A program made the translations under genes and the position numbers. 13,427 nucleotides of DNA. It comes from Methanoregula sp. (lineage in GTDB: Archaea; Halobacteriota; Methanomicrobia; Methanomicrobiales; Methanospirillaceae). The notes below the pieces were generated by a model. The model saw only the letters and a program-made list of their open reading frames with translations, did not search any database and was not told the DNA's origin. Position 1 is the first letter of the stretch. Each line of letters starts with the position of its first letter. This document shows, in pieces, positions 5,801 through 11,927 of this stretch. The stretch lies in NCBI GenBank assembly GCA_028711405.1, contig JAQTSH010000027.1, positions 1 to 13,427 on the forward strand, read 5' to 3'.

Positions 5801-7833
5801 CCAGAGCCGGCAAAGCAACAGGGTTGGACGAGACAATCTCAACGAAAATAGTTCTATCGGCTTCTCCGGGTCCCCAGTCAGTCAACGTGTTCCTAGTGAA
5901 TCTCGCAGGAAACGGATCTGAGGACTGGCAGAAGATAATTGGAGGCAGCAGTGACGATTTGGGATCTGGTGGGGTTCAGGCAGCTGATGGCGGATATTAT
6001 GTTATCGGGAAGACCGAATCCAATGATGGAGATGTCTCGGGAAACCATGGCGGATTTGATCAGTGGCTGGTGAAATTGTCCAGTGCAAACGGTCCAATCG
6101 CTGCATTTACTGCGACGCCATTGTCAGGCACAGCTCCGCTCACCGTTAATTTCACCGATACCTCAACCGGTTCTCCCAACGGATGGGCATGGTTCTTTGG
6201 CGATGAAACATACAATGCGCCTTGGACGCAGGTAAACGCAAGTGCCGGGTGGTCGGCAAGAGATTGGCATAGCAGCGTCGCGATGCCGGACGGCAGTATT
6301 GTGCTGATGGGTGGTTGGGACGGCAACAACAAGAACGACGTGTGGCGGTCAACGGATAACGGTGCAACATGGGTGCAGGTGAACGCAAGTGCAGGGTGGG
6401 TGGCAAGACATGCTCACAGCAGCGTCACAATGTCAGATGGCAGCATCGTCCTTACGGGTGGATATAGCGGGGGATCTGGTAAGAACGACACGTGGAAGTC
6501 AACAGATAACGGCGCTACGTGGACGCAAATGACCGCGAGTGCCGGATGGGTGGCAAGAGGATATCACAGTAGTGTAGCGGCATTGGACGGAAGTATCGTG
6601 TTGACTGGCGGGCTGGACAGCGACGGTAACCGTAAGAACGACACGTGGAAGTCAACAGATAACGGCGCAACATGGACACAGGTTAACGCAAGTGCCGGGT
6701 GGGTGGGAAGATCTCATCACAGCAGTATTGTGATGCCTGACGGCAGTATTGTGCTGACAGGAGGATATGATGGAGTAAACAATTATAATGATACGTGGCG
6801 GTCAGCAGATAATGGTGTGACGTGGACTGTGGTGAGCGCAACCGCTGGATGGACGAGTCGAGCCGGGCATAGTAGTGTTGTGATGCCGGATGGCAGTGTC
6901 GTACTCATAGGCGGCAATAGTAACGGCACCGCTAAAAACGATGTATGGCGTTCAACGAATACTGGTGCTACGTGGACGCTGGTGAATGCAAGTGCCGGGT
7001 GGGCGGCAAGAGCGTATCACAGCAGTACAGCGATGCCAGACGGCAGCATTGTCCTGATGGGTGGTGGTAACAGCGACGGCTTTAAGAATGACACCTGGCG
7101 CTTTGTGCCCACCGGATCATCGGAACAGAACCCCTCGCATACGTTCACTGCGGCAGGAAATTACACTGCAAGCCTGACCGTGGTGAACCAGAATGGATTC
7201 AACACCCTGATAAAAACCGGGTACATCTCCGTCACCGGTAGCACAACAGACCGCGCCCGACTGATCCTCCCTGCCGCGTCACTCTACCAGAATACAGCCA
7301 CCCAGATCCCGATCGGGGTGATGAACATAACCGGTGGAACTGGCATCTCATTCAACCTCACGTACAATCCATCGGTCATACAGGTCAATGAGATCACACT
7401 GAACCAGTCCTATGCATCGGGAAGCAGTCTCACCGTGAACGCAACACCCGGTTTGATCCGGATCAGTCTCACCCGTACTGAAAGCATCAACATCGGTTCA
7501 CCAGTGCCGGTTTTCTTCGTAAATACTACGGGCATCGGAACAACAGGATCTTCCACACCACTAACGGTCAGTAGTGCAACGTGGAGCGATGGTACGTTCA
7601 ACAACCGGCAGTTCGATACGGTCAATGGAACCGTTCTGGTCTACCGGATCCGTGGCGATCTCAATGGGAATGGGTGGGTAGACATCGGGGACACAGCCAA
7701 GACTGCCTATATGGTTGTCGGGCTGACACCCGATCTCATCCCAGATGCGGACTTCAACAACAATGGCAGGATCGATGTCGGTGACGCCACGAAGATTGCA
7801 GGGTATCTCGTGGGGAAGATCACCGAACTGTGA
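2839..7833 (+). CDS. Giant secreted surface protein: propellers, split PKD, cohesin-like and dockerin domains
   Basis: The product has 1664 residues. A Sec signal peptide covers about residues 1-27 (basic start, hydrophobic core, then VAAG), which supports ATG 2839. Domains in order: a beta-rich region (about 105-245); seven TolB-like units of the type IxWxDxRxGxxxIY (about 253-540); PKD domain 1 (542-622, FGDG core); seven units beginning WQKCxGG and carrying DGGY and GNHGG-type motifs (630-1084); the first half of PKD domain 2 (1085-1123); six kelch/Asp-box repeats (1128-1424); the second half of PKD 2 (1425-1468); a cohesin-like beta domain (about 1471-1603); and a dockerin-like pair of calcium loops (D1607-D1618 and D1638-D1649). 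NxS/T sequons are abundant, as in glycosylated archaeal surface proteins. No C-terminal membrane helix or CTERM sorting signal is seen, so attachment may be through the dockerin. A role in adhesion or surface-layer assembly is likely, but the ligand is unknown. Confidence 0.92.
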   Translation: MNSARKLKRTFLFVCILICIVISSVAAGEMQNLGDSSTRIPVSNETITTISMPVSQDLPVISTQLTMTRVNPAYPIYVSQQQVVETLTSVTSLTQETGEPISLHADKRVLLKGDTFTVMVDGAGSHDFYLLILNASTTTSLLSSQDYPAIETGAGVNTSASAQQEIRYAFRNWYMAQGAIEPLTAADGTMAIVSTDSQGRRNVTVTTSQTTKDYSFWFLLAEKPNSSDPWISKVTDMPVTIRNTLPPVVGPNETQITSTTTGKGDFAVKGNRVIWTDKRSGYTEIYLLNRTTGIESRITNSSSEKSYLILTDNIIFWQDNREGSPAIYGFNPNTQSEFHVQTGMFPYKNKDRLVYARFGNTSQQVYLYNLTTLQETSISSRQFSYAYEPKLFGDTVVWFEYNASVCNFYAYNMTTGIERLLPITMPSWSWSYSLNGEQLAYITDNQVYIYSLSSDTNTPVSSIGSPKFSPCFLNDTIAWVDMRNGQPDIYMVNLSLSREEVICLDHATQNEPVISGNEVFWLDFRFGKPEILSWQMGRDISSPIANFTANITAGTAPLTVRFTDTSTGSPNGWNWSFGDGSFSNLQYPTHTYSMAGLFTVALTVTNSSSSNTLTKTNYITVNPYNPRTPDIVWQKCLGGLRNETISTIVPCSGGGYLLVGSTTSQDTNITDNHGGTDIIVIKVSSSGTIEWQKCYGGSGEDSDSSWSWDETSRSAQETTDGGFILIGYTNSINGDVTQNRGGTDVWVVKINVTGGIQWQKTYGGSSDDWGNGILQTSDGGYIFIGGTESTDGNVQGNHGSCDIWVVKLSSSGTPEWQKCLGGTDWDRGESIIETAGPAYTLTGYVYSYNGDVIGNHGNDDLWVARINATGFLEWQRCFGGLLFDWGTDIRKTTDGGVIVVGGTGSHDGNVTDNHGSVDMFVVKLNQSGALEWQRCYGSDLEEWSTGVSQNRDGYYLLVGEMGPVVSAEADSQSAENNPANPPQRKYPTRAGKATGLDETISTKIVLSASPGPQSVNVFLVNLAGNGSEDWQKIIGGSSDDLGSGGVQAADGGYYVIGKTESNDGDVSGNHGGFDQWLVKLSSANGPIAAFTATPLSGTAPLTVNFTDTSTGSPNGWAWFFGDETYNAPWTQVNASAGWSARDWHSSVAMPDGSIVLMGGWDGNNKNDVWRSTDNGATWVQVNASAGWVARHAHSSVTMSDGSIVLTGGYSGGSGKNDTWKSTDNGATWTQMTASAGWVARGYHSSVAALDGSIVLTGGLDSDGNRKNDTWKSTDNGATWTQVNASAGWVGRSHHSSIVMPDGSIVLTGGYDGVNNYNDTWRSADNGVTWTVVSATAGWTSRAGHSSVVMPDGSVVLIGGNSNGTAKNDVWRSTNTGATWTLVNASAGWAARAYHSSTAMPDGSIVLMGGGNSDGFKNDTWRFVPTGSSEQNPSHTFTAAGNYTASLTVVNQNGFNTLIKTGYISVTGSTTDRARLILPAASLYQNTATQIPIGVMNITGGTGISFNLTYNPSVIQVNEITLNQSYASGSSLTVNATPGLIRISLTRTESINIGSPVPVFFVNTTGIGTTGSSTPLTVSSATWSDGTFNNRQFDTVNGTVLVYRIRGDLNGNGWVDIGDTAKTAYMVVGLTPDLIPDADFNNNGRIDVGDATKIAGYLVGKITEL
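4496..4517 (+). repeat. 22-base identical direct repeat in PKD domain 1
   Basis: The stretch encoding the AGTAPLT part of PKD 1 is identical over 22 bases to 6125-6146 in PKD 2. The copies lie exactly 1629 bases apart, a multiple of three, so recombination between them would keep the frame and remove the WQKC-type propeller. Confidence 0.85.
4735..6090 (+). repeat. seven WQKC-type propeller-blade repeats
   Basis: Seven units each start with W-Q-(K/R)-(C/T/I)-x-G(G/S) and usually continue with a DGGY-like turn, a (D/N)GxVxxNxG motif and a strand such as WVVKLSSSG. Seven units suggest one closed seven-bladed propeller. Unit 2 has a short Ser/Trp-rich insertion. Unit 6 keeps the WQRCYG start but loses the NHGG motif and carries a long polar insertion. 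Similar repeats are common in secreted archaeal and bacterial proteins. Confidence 0.8.
6125..6146 (+). repeat. 22-base identical direct repeat in PKD domain 2
   Basis: This is the partner of 4496-4517. Similarity extends beyond the exact match, through the TDTSTGSPNGW segment, which shows that the two PKD domains arose by duplication. Confidence 0.85.
6222..7110 (+). repeat. six tandem kelch/Asp-box repeats inserted in PKD 2
   Basis: Units start at about 6222, 6370, 6520, 6673, 6823 and 6973, with a period of 147-153 bases (49-51 residues). Each has ASAGW, a basic and His-containing turn (AR..HSS), DGSIVL, a GG pair, KND(V/T)W and, in five of the six, an Asp-box (STDNGATW or a variant). The last unit loses the Asp-box and runs into the second half of the PKD domain. 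Copies 2 and 3 share 35 identical bases (6481-6515 and 6634-6668), so duplication or gene conversion is fairly recent. Confidence 0.9.
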
Positions 7834-7846
7834 TGGGATCAACACC

Positions 7847-7858
7847 TCTTCTTTTTTT
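7847..7858 (+). terminator. oligo-T terminator after the surface-protein gene
   Basis: A pyrimidine tract ending in seven T residues (7852-7858) starts about 13 bases after the stop codon at 7831-7833. This is the usual archaeal termination signal. Confidence 0.6.
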
Positions 7859-8268
7859 CGGGTACATTCCCTCCGGTTCAGGAATCATCAAATCATCCAA
7901 GATGCCAACTTCAACACGGTAGTCACGGCTAACTGTGGGAATGCAGAAGATAAAAGAAATCTGGGTTGGGGTTTTTAAGGAATGCGCGATTCAAGTGATA
8001 ACAACTTTCTGACGCTTTTGAAAAAATACCCGGAGATATCGTGGTTATGATGATAAGATCACGCATCCGGTAAATATTCATTCTGAATCTTTCATGCCCC
8101 GCGTATGCTATAACATTGGCAGAGGTCATGGGGTTCTTGCATCTGCGGTTCGCATGAACTCACATTCACGACTTCTATCCGGGAACGGCTTTCGAGATTT
8201 CCTTGACTTTTGGCAGATTTCAGCAGGTTCTCCCCCATAAATCTGGTGCCGGCGAGTCCATTTCTCCC
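7859..8268. other. intergenic stretch without a convincing gene
   Basis: No open frame here carries recognisable motifs. A 22-codon frame starts at 7982 and a short imperfect hairpin lies at 8133-8159 (eight-base arms with one mismatch). I see no tRNA or known RNA fold. The region separates the surface-protein terminator from the ech promoter. Confidence 0.5.
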
Positions 8269-8300
8269 GAAAAAGAATTGAAAATGATTAATTATGATAA
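8269..8300 (+). promoter_or_regulatory. probable promoter of the ech operon
   Basis: This is the most AT-rich stretch before echA, with GAATTGAAAAT and TTAATTATGATAA as TATA-like candidates. A start 26 bases downstream would give a leader of about 10-25 bases. A purine-rich GAGGGTGG segment at about 8316-8323 can serve as the ribosome site. Neither box is a textbook match, so the exact element is uncertain. No operator is recognisable. Confidence 0.35.
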
Positions 8301-8327
8301 ACCACAAACGAAGATGAGGGTGGCTGA

Positions 8328-10232
8328 ATGAATGAACTATTATTTCTGATAGGATTTCCTGCAATCATTGCCATTTTGATGCTCTTTATCCATAAAGACA
8401 AATTACGGAATTATATCGTAATTCCGTCGGCAGTTATCATTGGTGTCGCGTCAATCTGGCTCCTTATATCCTGCTTTAACAAGAATACAATTCTGTATGC
8501 GTTTCCGTTTGAGCCAGCCAGCAAGATCATGTATATCATCGAGCTTCTGCTCGCGATCTTTATCCTGTACCTGGGTATCAAATACCGTAAGACGCTGACC
8601 GTCGCGCTTGTCCTCATCCAGGCGGGGCTGCTCGTCTTCTTTGAGACGTACCTCTCGAGCGGGATGCACCCGGAGAACAATCTCTTTGTCGACCAGTTCT
8701 CGATCATCATGGCGATGATCATCGGCATCATCGGCAGCCTGATCTGTGTCTATGCACTGGGCTACATGGACACGTACCACAAACACCATACCGAAGTCAA
8801 GGACAGGAAAAATATCTTCTTCTTCATCCTGTTTATCTTCCTCTCGTCGATGTTCGGGCTCGTCTTCTCCAATAACCTCCTCTGGGTCTTCTTCTTCTGG
8901 GAAGTAACGACCATCTGTTCGTTCATTCTCATCGGGTACTCCCAGACGCCGGAAGCGACCAACAACGCATTTTTAGCGCTTGCAATGAACCTCCTTGGCG
9001 GCGTTGCGTTCATGGTTGCCCTCATCTATATCGGCATCATCGACCCGTCGGGAAAACTCCTGGAGCTCAATACCCTGATCATGTCAGGTCAGGCAATTGC
9101 GCTCGTCCCTGCTGTTCTCATCTGCTTTGCGGGCATCACAAAAGCTGCCCTGATGCCATTCTCGTCGTGGCTTGTCGGTGCAATGGTCGCGCCGACCCCG
9201 GTCTCTGCGCTGTTGCACTCGAGCACGATGGTGAAAGCCGGTGTCTATATCATTGTCAGGTTCTCGCCCGTTCTTGCCGGCAGCCTTGAAGGATTCCTTA
9301 TTGCGCTTGTCGGAGGGTTTACGTTCCTCCTTGCATCCTCCATGGCGATATCGCAGTCGAACGCGAAAAAAGTGCTCGCCTATTCCACGATCGCAAACCT
9401 CGGTTTGATCGTAGCCTGTGCCGGTATAGGCACGTATAAACTCATGTGGGCGGCGATATTGCTCATCATCTTCCACGCGATCGCAAAGTCGCTCCTGTTC
9501 CTCTGTGTCGGGACGGTCGAGAACCGGATCGGGAGCCGGGACATCGACGACATGTCAGGTTTGATTGTCAGGATGCCAAAGATTGCCGTCATGATGTTCA
9601 TCGGTATCGCCGGAATGTTCCTCGCCCCTTTCGGTATGCTGATCTCCAAATGGGCGGCGATTGAAGCGTTCATAGTCGCCCCGTTGGGCTTGTTGTTCGT
9701 CGCCATCCTTGCGTTCGGGGGTTCCATCACGGTCTTCTTCTGGGCGAAATGGATGGGTAAGATCATCTCGGTTCCCCAGGTCATGGAACGGATCGAGGAT
9801 ACCGTGACAAAGGAGAAATGGGCGGTGCTGTACATCCTTGCCGGACTGACCGTTGTTGTCTGCCTGATCTTCCCGCTCATCTCATCCGTCCTTGTCGAAC
9901 CGTTCATCCTCAATATCTACGGGCAGACCGCACAGCTGGCACAGGCGAATATCACCATCATGGTCATGATGCTTTTCCTGCTCATGATCATGCCGTTCTC
10001 GATGCTCTTCTACCGGGACGGGCAGAAGTATGTCGGTCCCTACATGGGAGGTATGACCACGACACCCACGATGCAGTTCACCGGCGCGATGGGCACGGTG
10101 CGTGACACCACCATGGGGAATTATTACCTGAAGAACTATTTCGGGGAGGATAAACTGTTCATGATCGGAACCGTGCTCTGTCTGGGGATTCTCATCTTTG
10201 CCGTGATCCTGACCGCGGGGGTGGTCTTATGA
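8328..10232 (+). CDS. echA: Ech hydrogenase subunit A, NuoL/Mrp-type ion-translocating membrane protein
   Basis: This 634-residue integral membrane protein has many hydrophobic helices (about 14 or more) and belongs to the proton-translocating NADH dehydrogenase/antiporter family. Conserved transport residues visible are E192 in the WEVTT segment, K272 in GITKAALMPFSSWL, H297 in LLHSSTMVKAG, and K303 a few residues on. The AKKVLAYSTIANLGL segment typical of the family follows. In Ech complexes the A subunit, with EchB, moves H+ or Na+ across the membrane during electron transfer between ferredoxin and H2. The gene opens the operon, and its stop overlaps the echB start by four bases (ATGA). 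ATG 8328 is preceded by a purine-rich site; an in-frame ATG four bases of sequence later (8332) is out of frame and is ignored. Confidence 0.93.
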   Translation: MNELLFLIGFPAIIAILMLFIHKDKLRNYIVIPSAVIIGVASIWLLISCFNKNTILYAFPFEPASKIMYIIELLLAIFILYLGIKYRKTLTVALVLIQAGLLVFFETYLSSGMHPENNLFVDQFSIIMAMIIGIIGSLICVYALGYMDTYHKHHTEVKDRKNIFFFILFIFLSSMFGLVFSNNLLWVFFFWEVTTICSFILIGYSQTPEATNNAFLALAMNLLGGVAFMVALIYIGIIDPSGKLLELNTLIMSGQAIALVPAVLICFAGITKAALMPFSSWLVGAMVAPTPVSALLHSSTMVKAGVYIIVRFSPVLAGSLEGFLIALVGGFTFLLASSMAISQSNAKKVLAYSTIANLGLIVACAGIGTYKLMWAAILLIIFHAIAKSLLFLCVGTVENRIGSRDIDDMSGLIVRMPKIAVMMFIGIAGMFLAPFGMLISKWAAIEAFIVAPLGLLFVAILAFGGSITVFFWAKWMGKIISVPQVMERIEDTVTKEKWAVLYILAGLTVVVCLIFPLISSVLVEPFILNIYGQTAQLAQANITIMVMMLFLLMIMPFSMLFYRDGQKYVGPYMGGMTTTPTMQFTGAMGTVRDTTMGNYYLKNYFGEDKLFMIGTVLCLGILIFAVILTAGVVL

Positions 10233-11095
10233 TCCCGATTGTCAACGCCATCATCTATATCCTGCTCGCACCCATCATCGGAGGTCTTGTCGCAGGTATC
10301 GACCGTAAAGTGACTGCAAGGATGCAGGGACGGGTCGGTCCACCGCTCCTCCAGCCATTCTACGATGTAGGGAAGCTCTTCGAGAAGGAGACGGTCGTTG
10401 TGACCATCTCCCAGAACTTCCATGTGCTCAGCTATCTTGTGTTCATGGCGGTCAGCGGAGCGTTGTTCTTCTCAGGCGGGGACTTTTTACTCGTGATCTT
10501 CGCTTTTACGCTCTCGCATATCTTCCTCGTACTGGGAGCGTATTCCTCGTATTCGCCCTACTCCCATGTGGGGGCGGAGCGGGAACTGATCCAGATCATC
10601 GCGTATGAACCGATGATTATCCTCACTGCGGTGGGGATGTACCTTGTGACGCAGAGTTTCAATATCAGTGACATCATTGCCTCCAGCGTGCCGGTCATCA
10701 TGTACCTGCCGGGTGTCTTTGTCGGGTACCTGATGGTGCTGACGATCAAGCTCCGGAAATCTCCCTTTGATCTTTCCACGTCTCATCATGCCCACCAGGA
10801 GATCGTCAAAGGAGTGACGACGGACTTTTCCGGACCGAACCTTGCAAAGATCGAGATCGCCCACTGGTACGAGTATGTCGTCCTTCTCGGTGTGGTGTAC
10901 CTCTTCTTCGGGTTCAACCCAATCATAGCAATTGCCGCGATCATCATCGCATACTTCCTTGAGATTGTCATCGACAACACATTCTCGCGTGCGAAGTGGC
11001 AGATGACCTTAAAGACCGCGTGGCTCATTGCCGGGGCGATTGGGATCGTGAACCTTGCAACGCTCTATTACCTCAGGGGAGGGGTCTGGTTATGA
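10229..11095 (+). CDS. echB: Ech hydrogenase subunit B, NuoH-like membrane anchor
   Basis: This is a 288-residue membrane protein of the NuoH/HyfC/EchB family, with about eight hydrophobic helices. The N-terminal signature GIDRKVTARMQGRVGP (G23-P38) matches the conserved family motif. The acidic and polar loop YEPMI, and the segment SPFDLSTSHHAHQE (178-191), match the cytoplasmic loops that in complex I line the quinone and ion path. In Ech there is no quinone; EchB anchors the hydrogenase module to the membrane and couples it to ion movement. It overlaps echA and echC by four bases at each end, which suggests coupled translation and equal subunit amounts. Confidence 0.95.
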   Translation: MIPIVNAIIYILLAPIIGGLVAGIDRKVTARMQGRVGPPLLQPFYDVGKLFEKETVVVTISQNFHVLSYLVFMAVSGALFFSGGDFLLVIFAFTLSHIFLVLGAYSSYSPYSHVGAERELIQIIAYEPMIILTAVGMYLVTQSFNISDIIASSVPVIMYLPGVFVGYLMVLTIKLRKSPFDLSTSHHAHQEIVKGVTTDFSGPNLAKIEIAHWYEYVVLLGVVYLFFGFNPIIAIAAIIIAYFLEIVIDNTFSRAKWQMTLKTAWLIAGAIGIVNLATLYYLRGGVWL

Positions 11096-11556
11096 CGTAC
11101 CTTTCAAAATCCCCCTGGATCCTCCACTACGATGCCTCGTCCTGCAATGGGTGCGATATCGAAGTGCTCGCCGCACTGACACCGGTCTATGATGTCGAGC
11201 GGTTCGGCATTGTCAACACGGGCAATCCCAAGCACGCGGATGTCTTTTTGATCACCGGTGGGATCAACAGCCAGAATGTCGAGATCGTAAAGAACCTCTA
11301 CGAGCAGATGCCCAATCCTAAAGTGGTCGTGGCAATTGGGATCTGTGCAGCATCAGGCGGCGTATTCCGCGAATGTTACAATGTCTCCGGGGGTATCGAT
11401 ACGGTCATCCCGGTGGATGTCTATGTGCCAGGCTGTGCTGCACGCCCGGAGTCGATCATTGACGGGGTGGTCACTGCATTGGGCATCCTCGAACAGAAGA
11501 AGCTCGCAATGAATGTAAATCCTGGTACCGGAAAGAAGTCACCGGGGGAGACATAA
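11092..11556 (+). CDS. echC: Ech hydrogenase small subunit (NuoB-like, one [4Fe-4S] cluster)
   Basis: This 154-residue protein is homologous to NuoB and to the N-terminal part of [NiFe]-hydrogenase small subunits. Four cysteines expected to bind the proximal [4Fe-4S] cluster are visible: C18 and C21 (SCNGCD), C85 (GICAASGG) and C115 (VPGCAARPE). It passes electrons between the NiFe site of EchE and the clusters of EchF. The frame is open further upstream to 10996, but that extension lies inside echB. ATG 11092 is chosen because it overlaps the echB stop (ATGA), is preceded by a GGGGAGGGG ribosome site, and gives the family's normal length. The stop overlaps the echD start by one base. Confidence 0.95.
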   Translation: MTYLSKSPWILHYDASSCNGCDIEVLAALTPVYDVERFGIVNTGNPKHADVFLITGGINSQNVEIVKNLYEQMPNPKVVVAIGICAASGGVFRECYNVSGGIDTVIPVDVYVPGCAARPESIIDGVVTALGILEQKKLAMNVNPGTGKKSPGET

Positions 11557-11927
11557 TGAAATACGAAGCACAGACGACTACTCTCGTCGAAGTGGGAAGA
11601 CTGATCGGCAGGGTCGAGCAGTTCAGGAGCGACGGATGCCGGCTCGTCCAGATCAGTGCAACAAAGAATGGCGAGATGTACGAGATCAACTACTCCTTTG
11701 ATAAGGACTACAAATTTGAAAACATCCGTATCACCATCCCGATCGACCAGGAAGTGCCGAGCATCTCCGGGATGTACTGGGGGGCTTTTGTGTACGAGAA
11801 TGAGATGCACGACCTCTTTGGTATCCAGGTGAAGGGTATCAACATCGATTACAAGGGGAACCTGATCAAGACAACGATCAAATATCCCTTTGGTGCCGGT
11901 GCAGTTTTAAAAGGTGAGAAGCCATGA
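11556..11927 (+). CDS. echD: Ech hydrogenase subunit D (NuoC-like)
   Basis: This is a 123-residue soluble protein of the NuoC / 30-kDa complex I family. The signature segment Y80-E-N-E-M-H-D-L-F-G89 near the C-terminus matches the conserved NuoC motif. It has no cofactor-binding residues; in complex I relatives it packs against the large subunit and stabilises the hydrophilic arm. It is short compared with NuoC, as is usual for EchD. Its ATG overlaps the last base of the echC stop (TAATG) and is preceded by a GGGGGAG site. Its stop overlaps the echE start by four bases. Confidence 0.92.
   Translation: MKYEAQTTTLVEVGRLIGRVEQFRSDGCRLVQISATKNGEMYEINYSFDKDYKFENIRITIPIDQEVPSISGMYWGAFVYENEMHDLFGIQVKGINIDYKGNLIKTTIKYPFGAGAVLKGEKP

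Noticed and set aside
8133..8159. tRNA-like GGTTCGC segment with an inverted repeat
   Set aside because: Only one short imperfect hairpin is present; no cloverleaf, acceptor stem or anticodon arm can be formed around it.
10996..11091. Longer N-terminus for echC
   Set aside because: The extension lies inside echB, lacks NuoB similarity, and the ATGA overlap with a strong ribosome site at 11092 explains the start.
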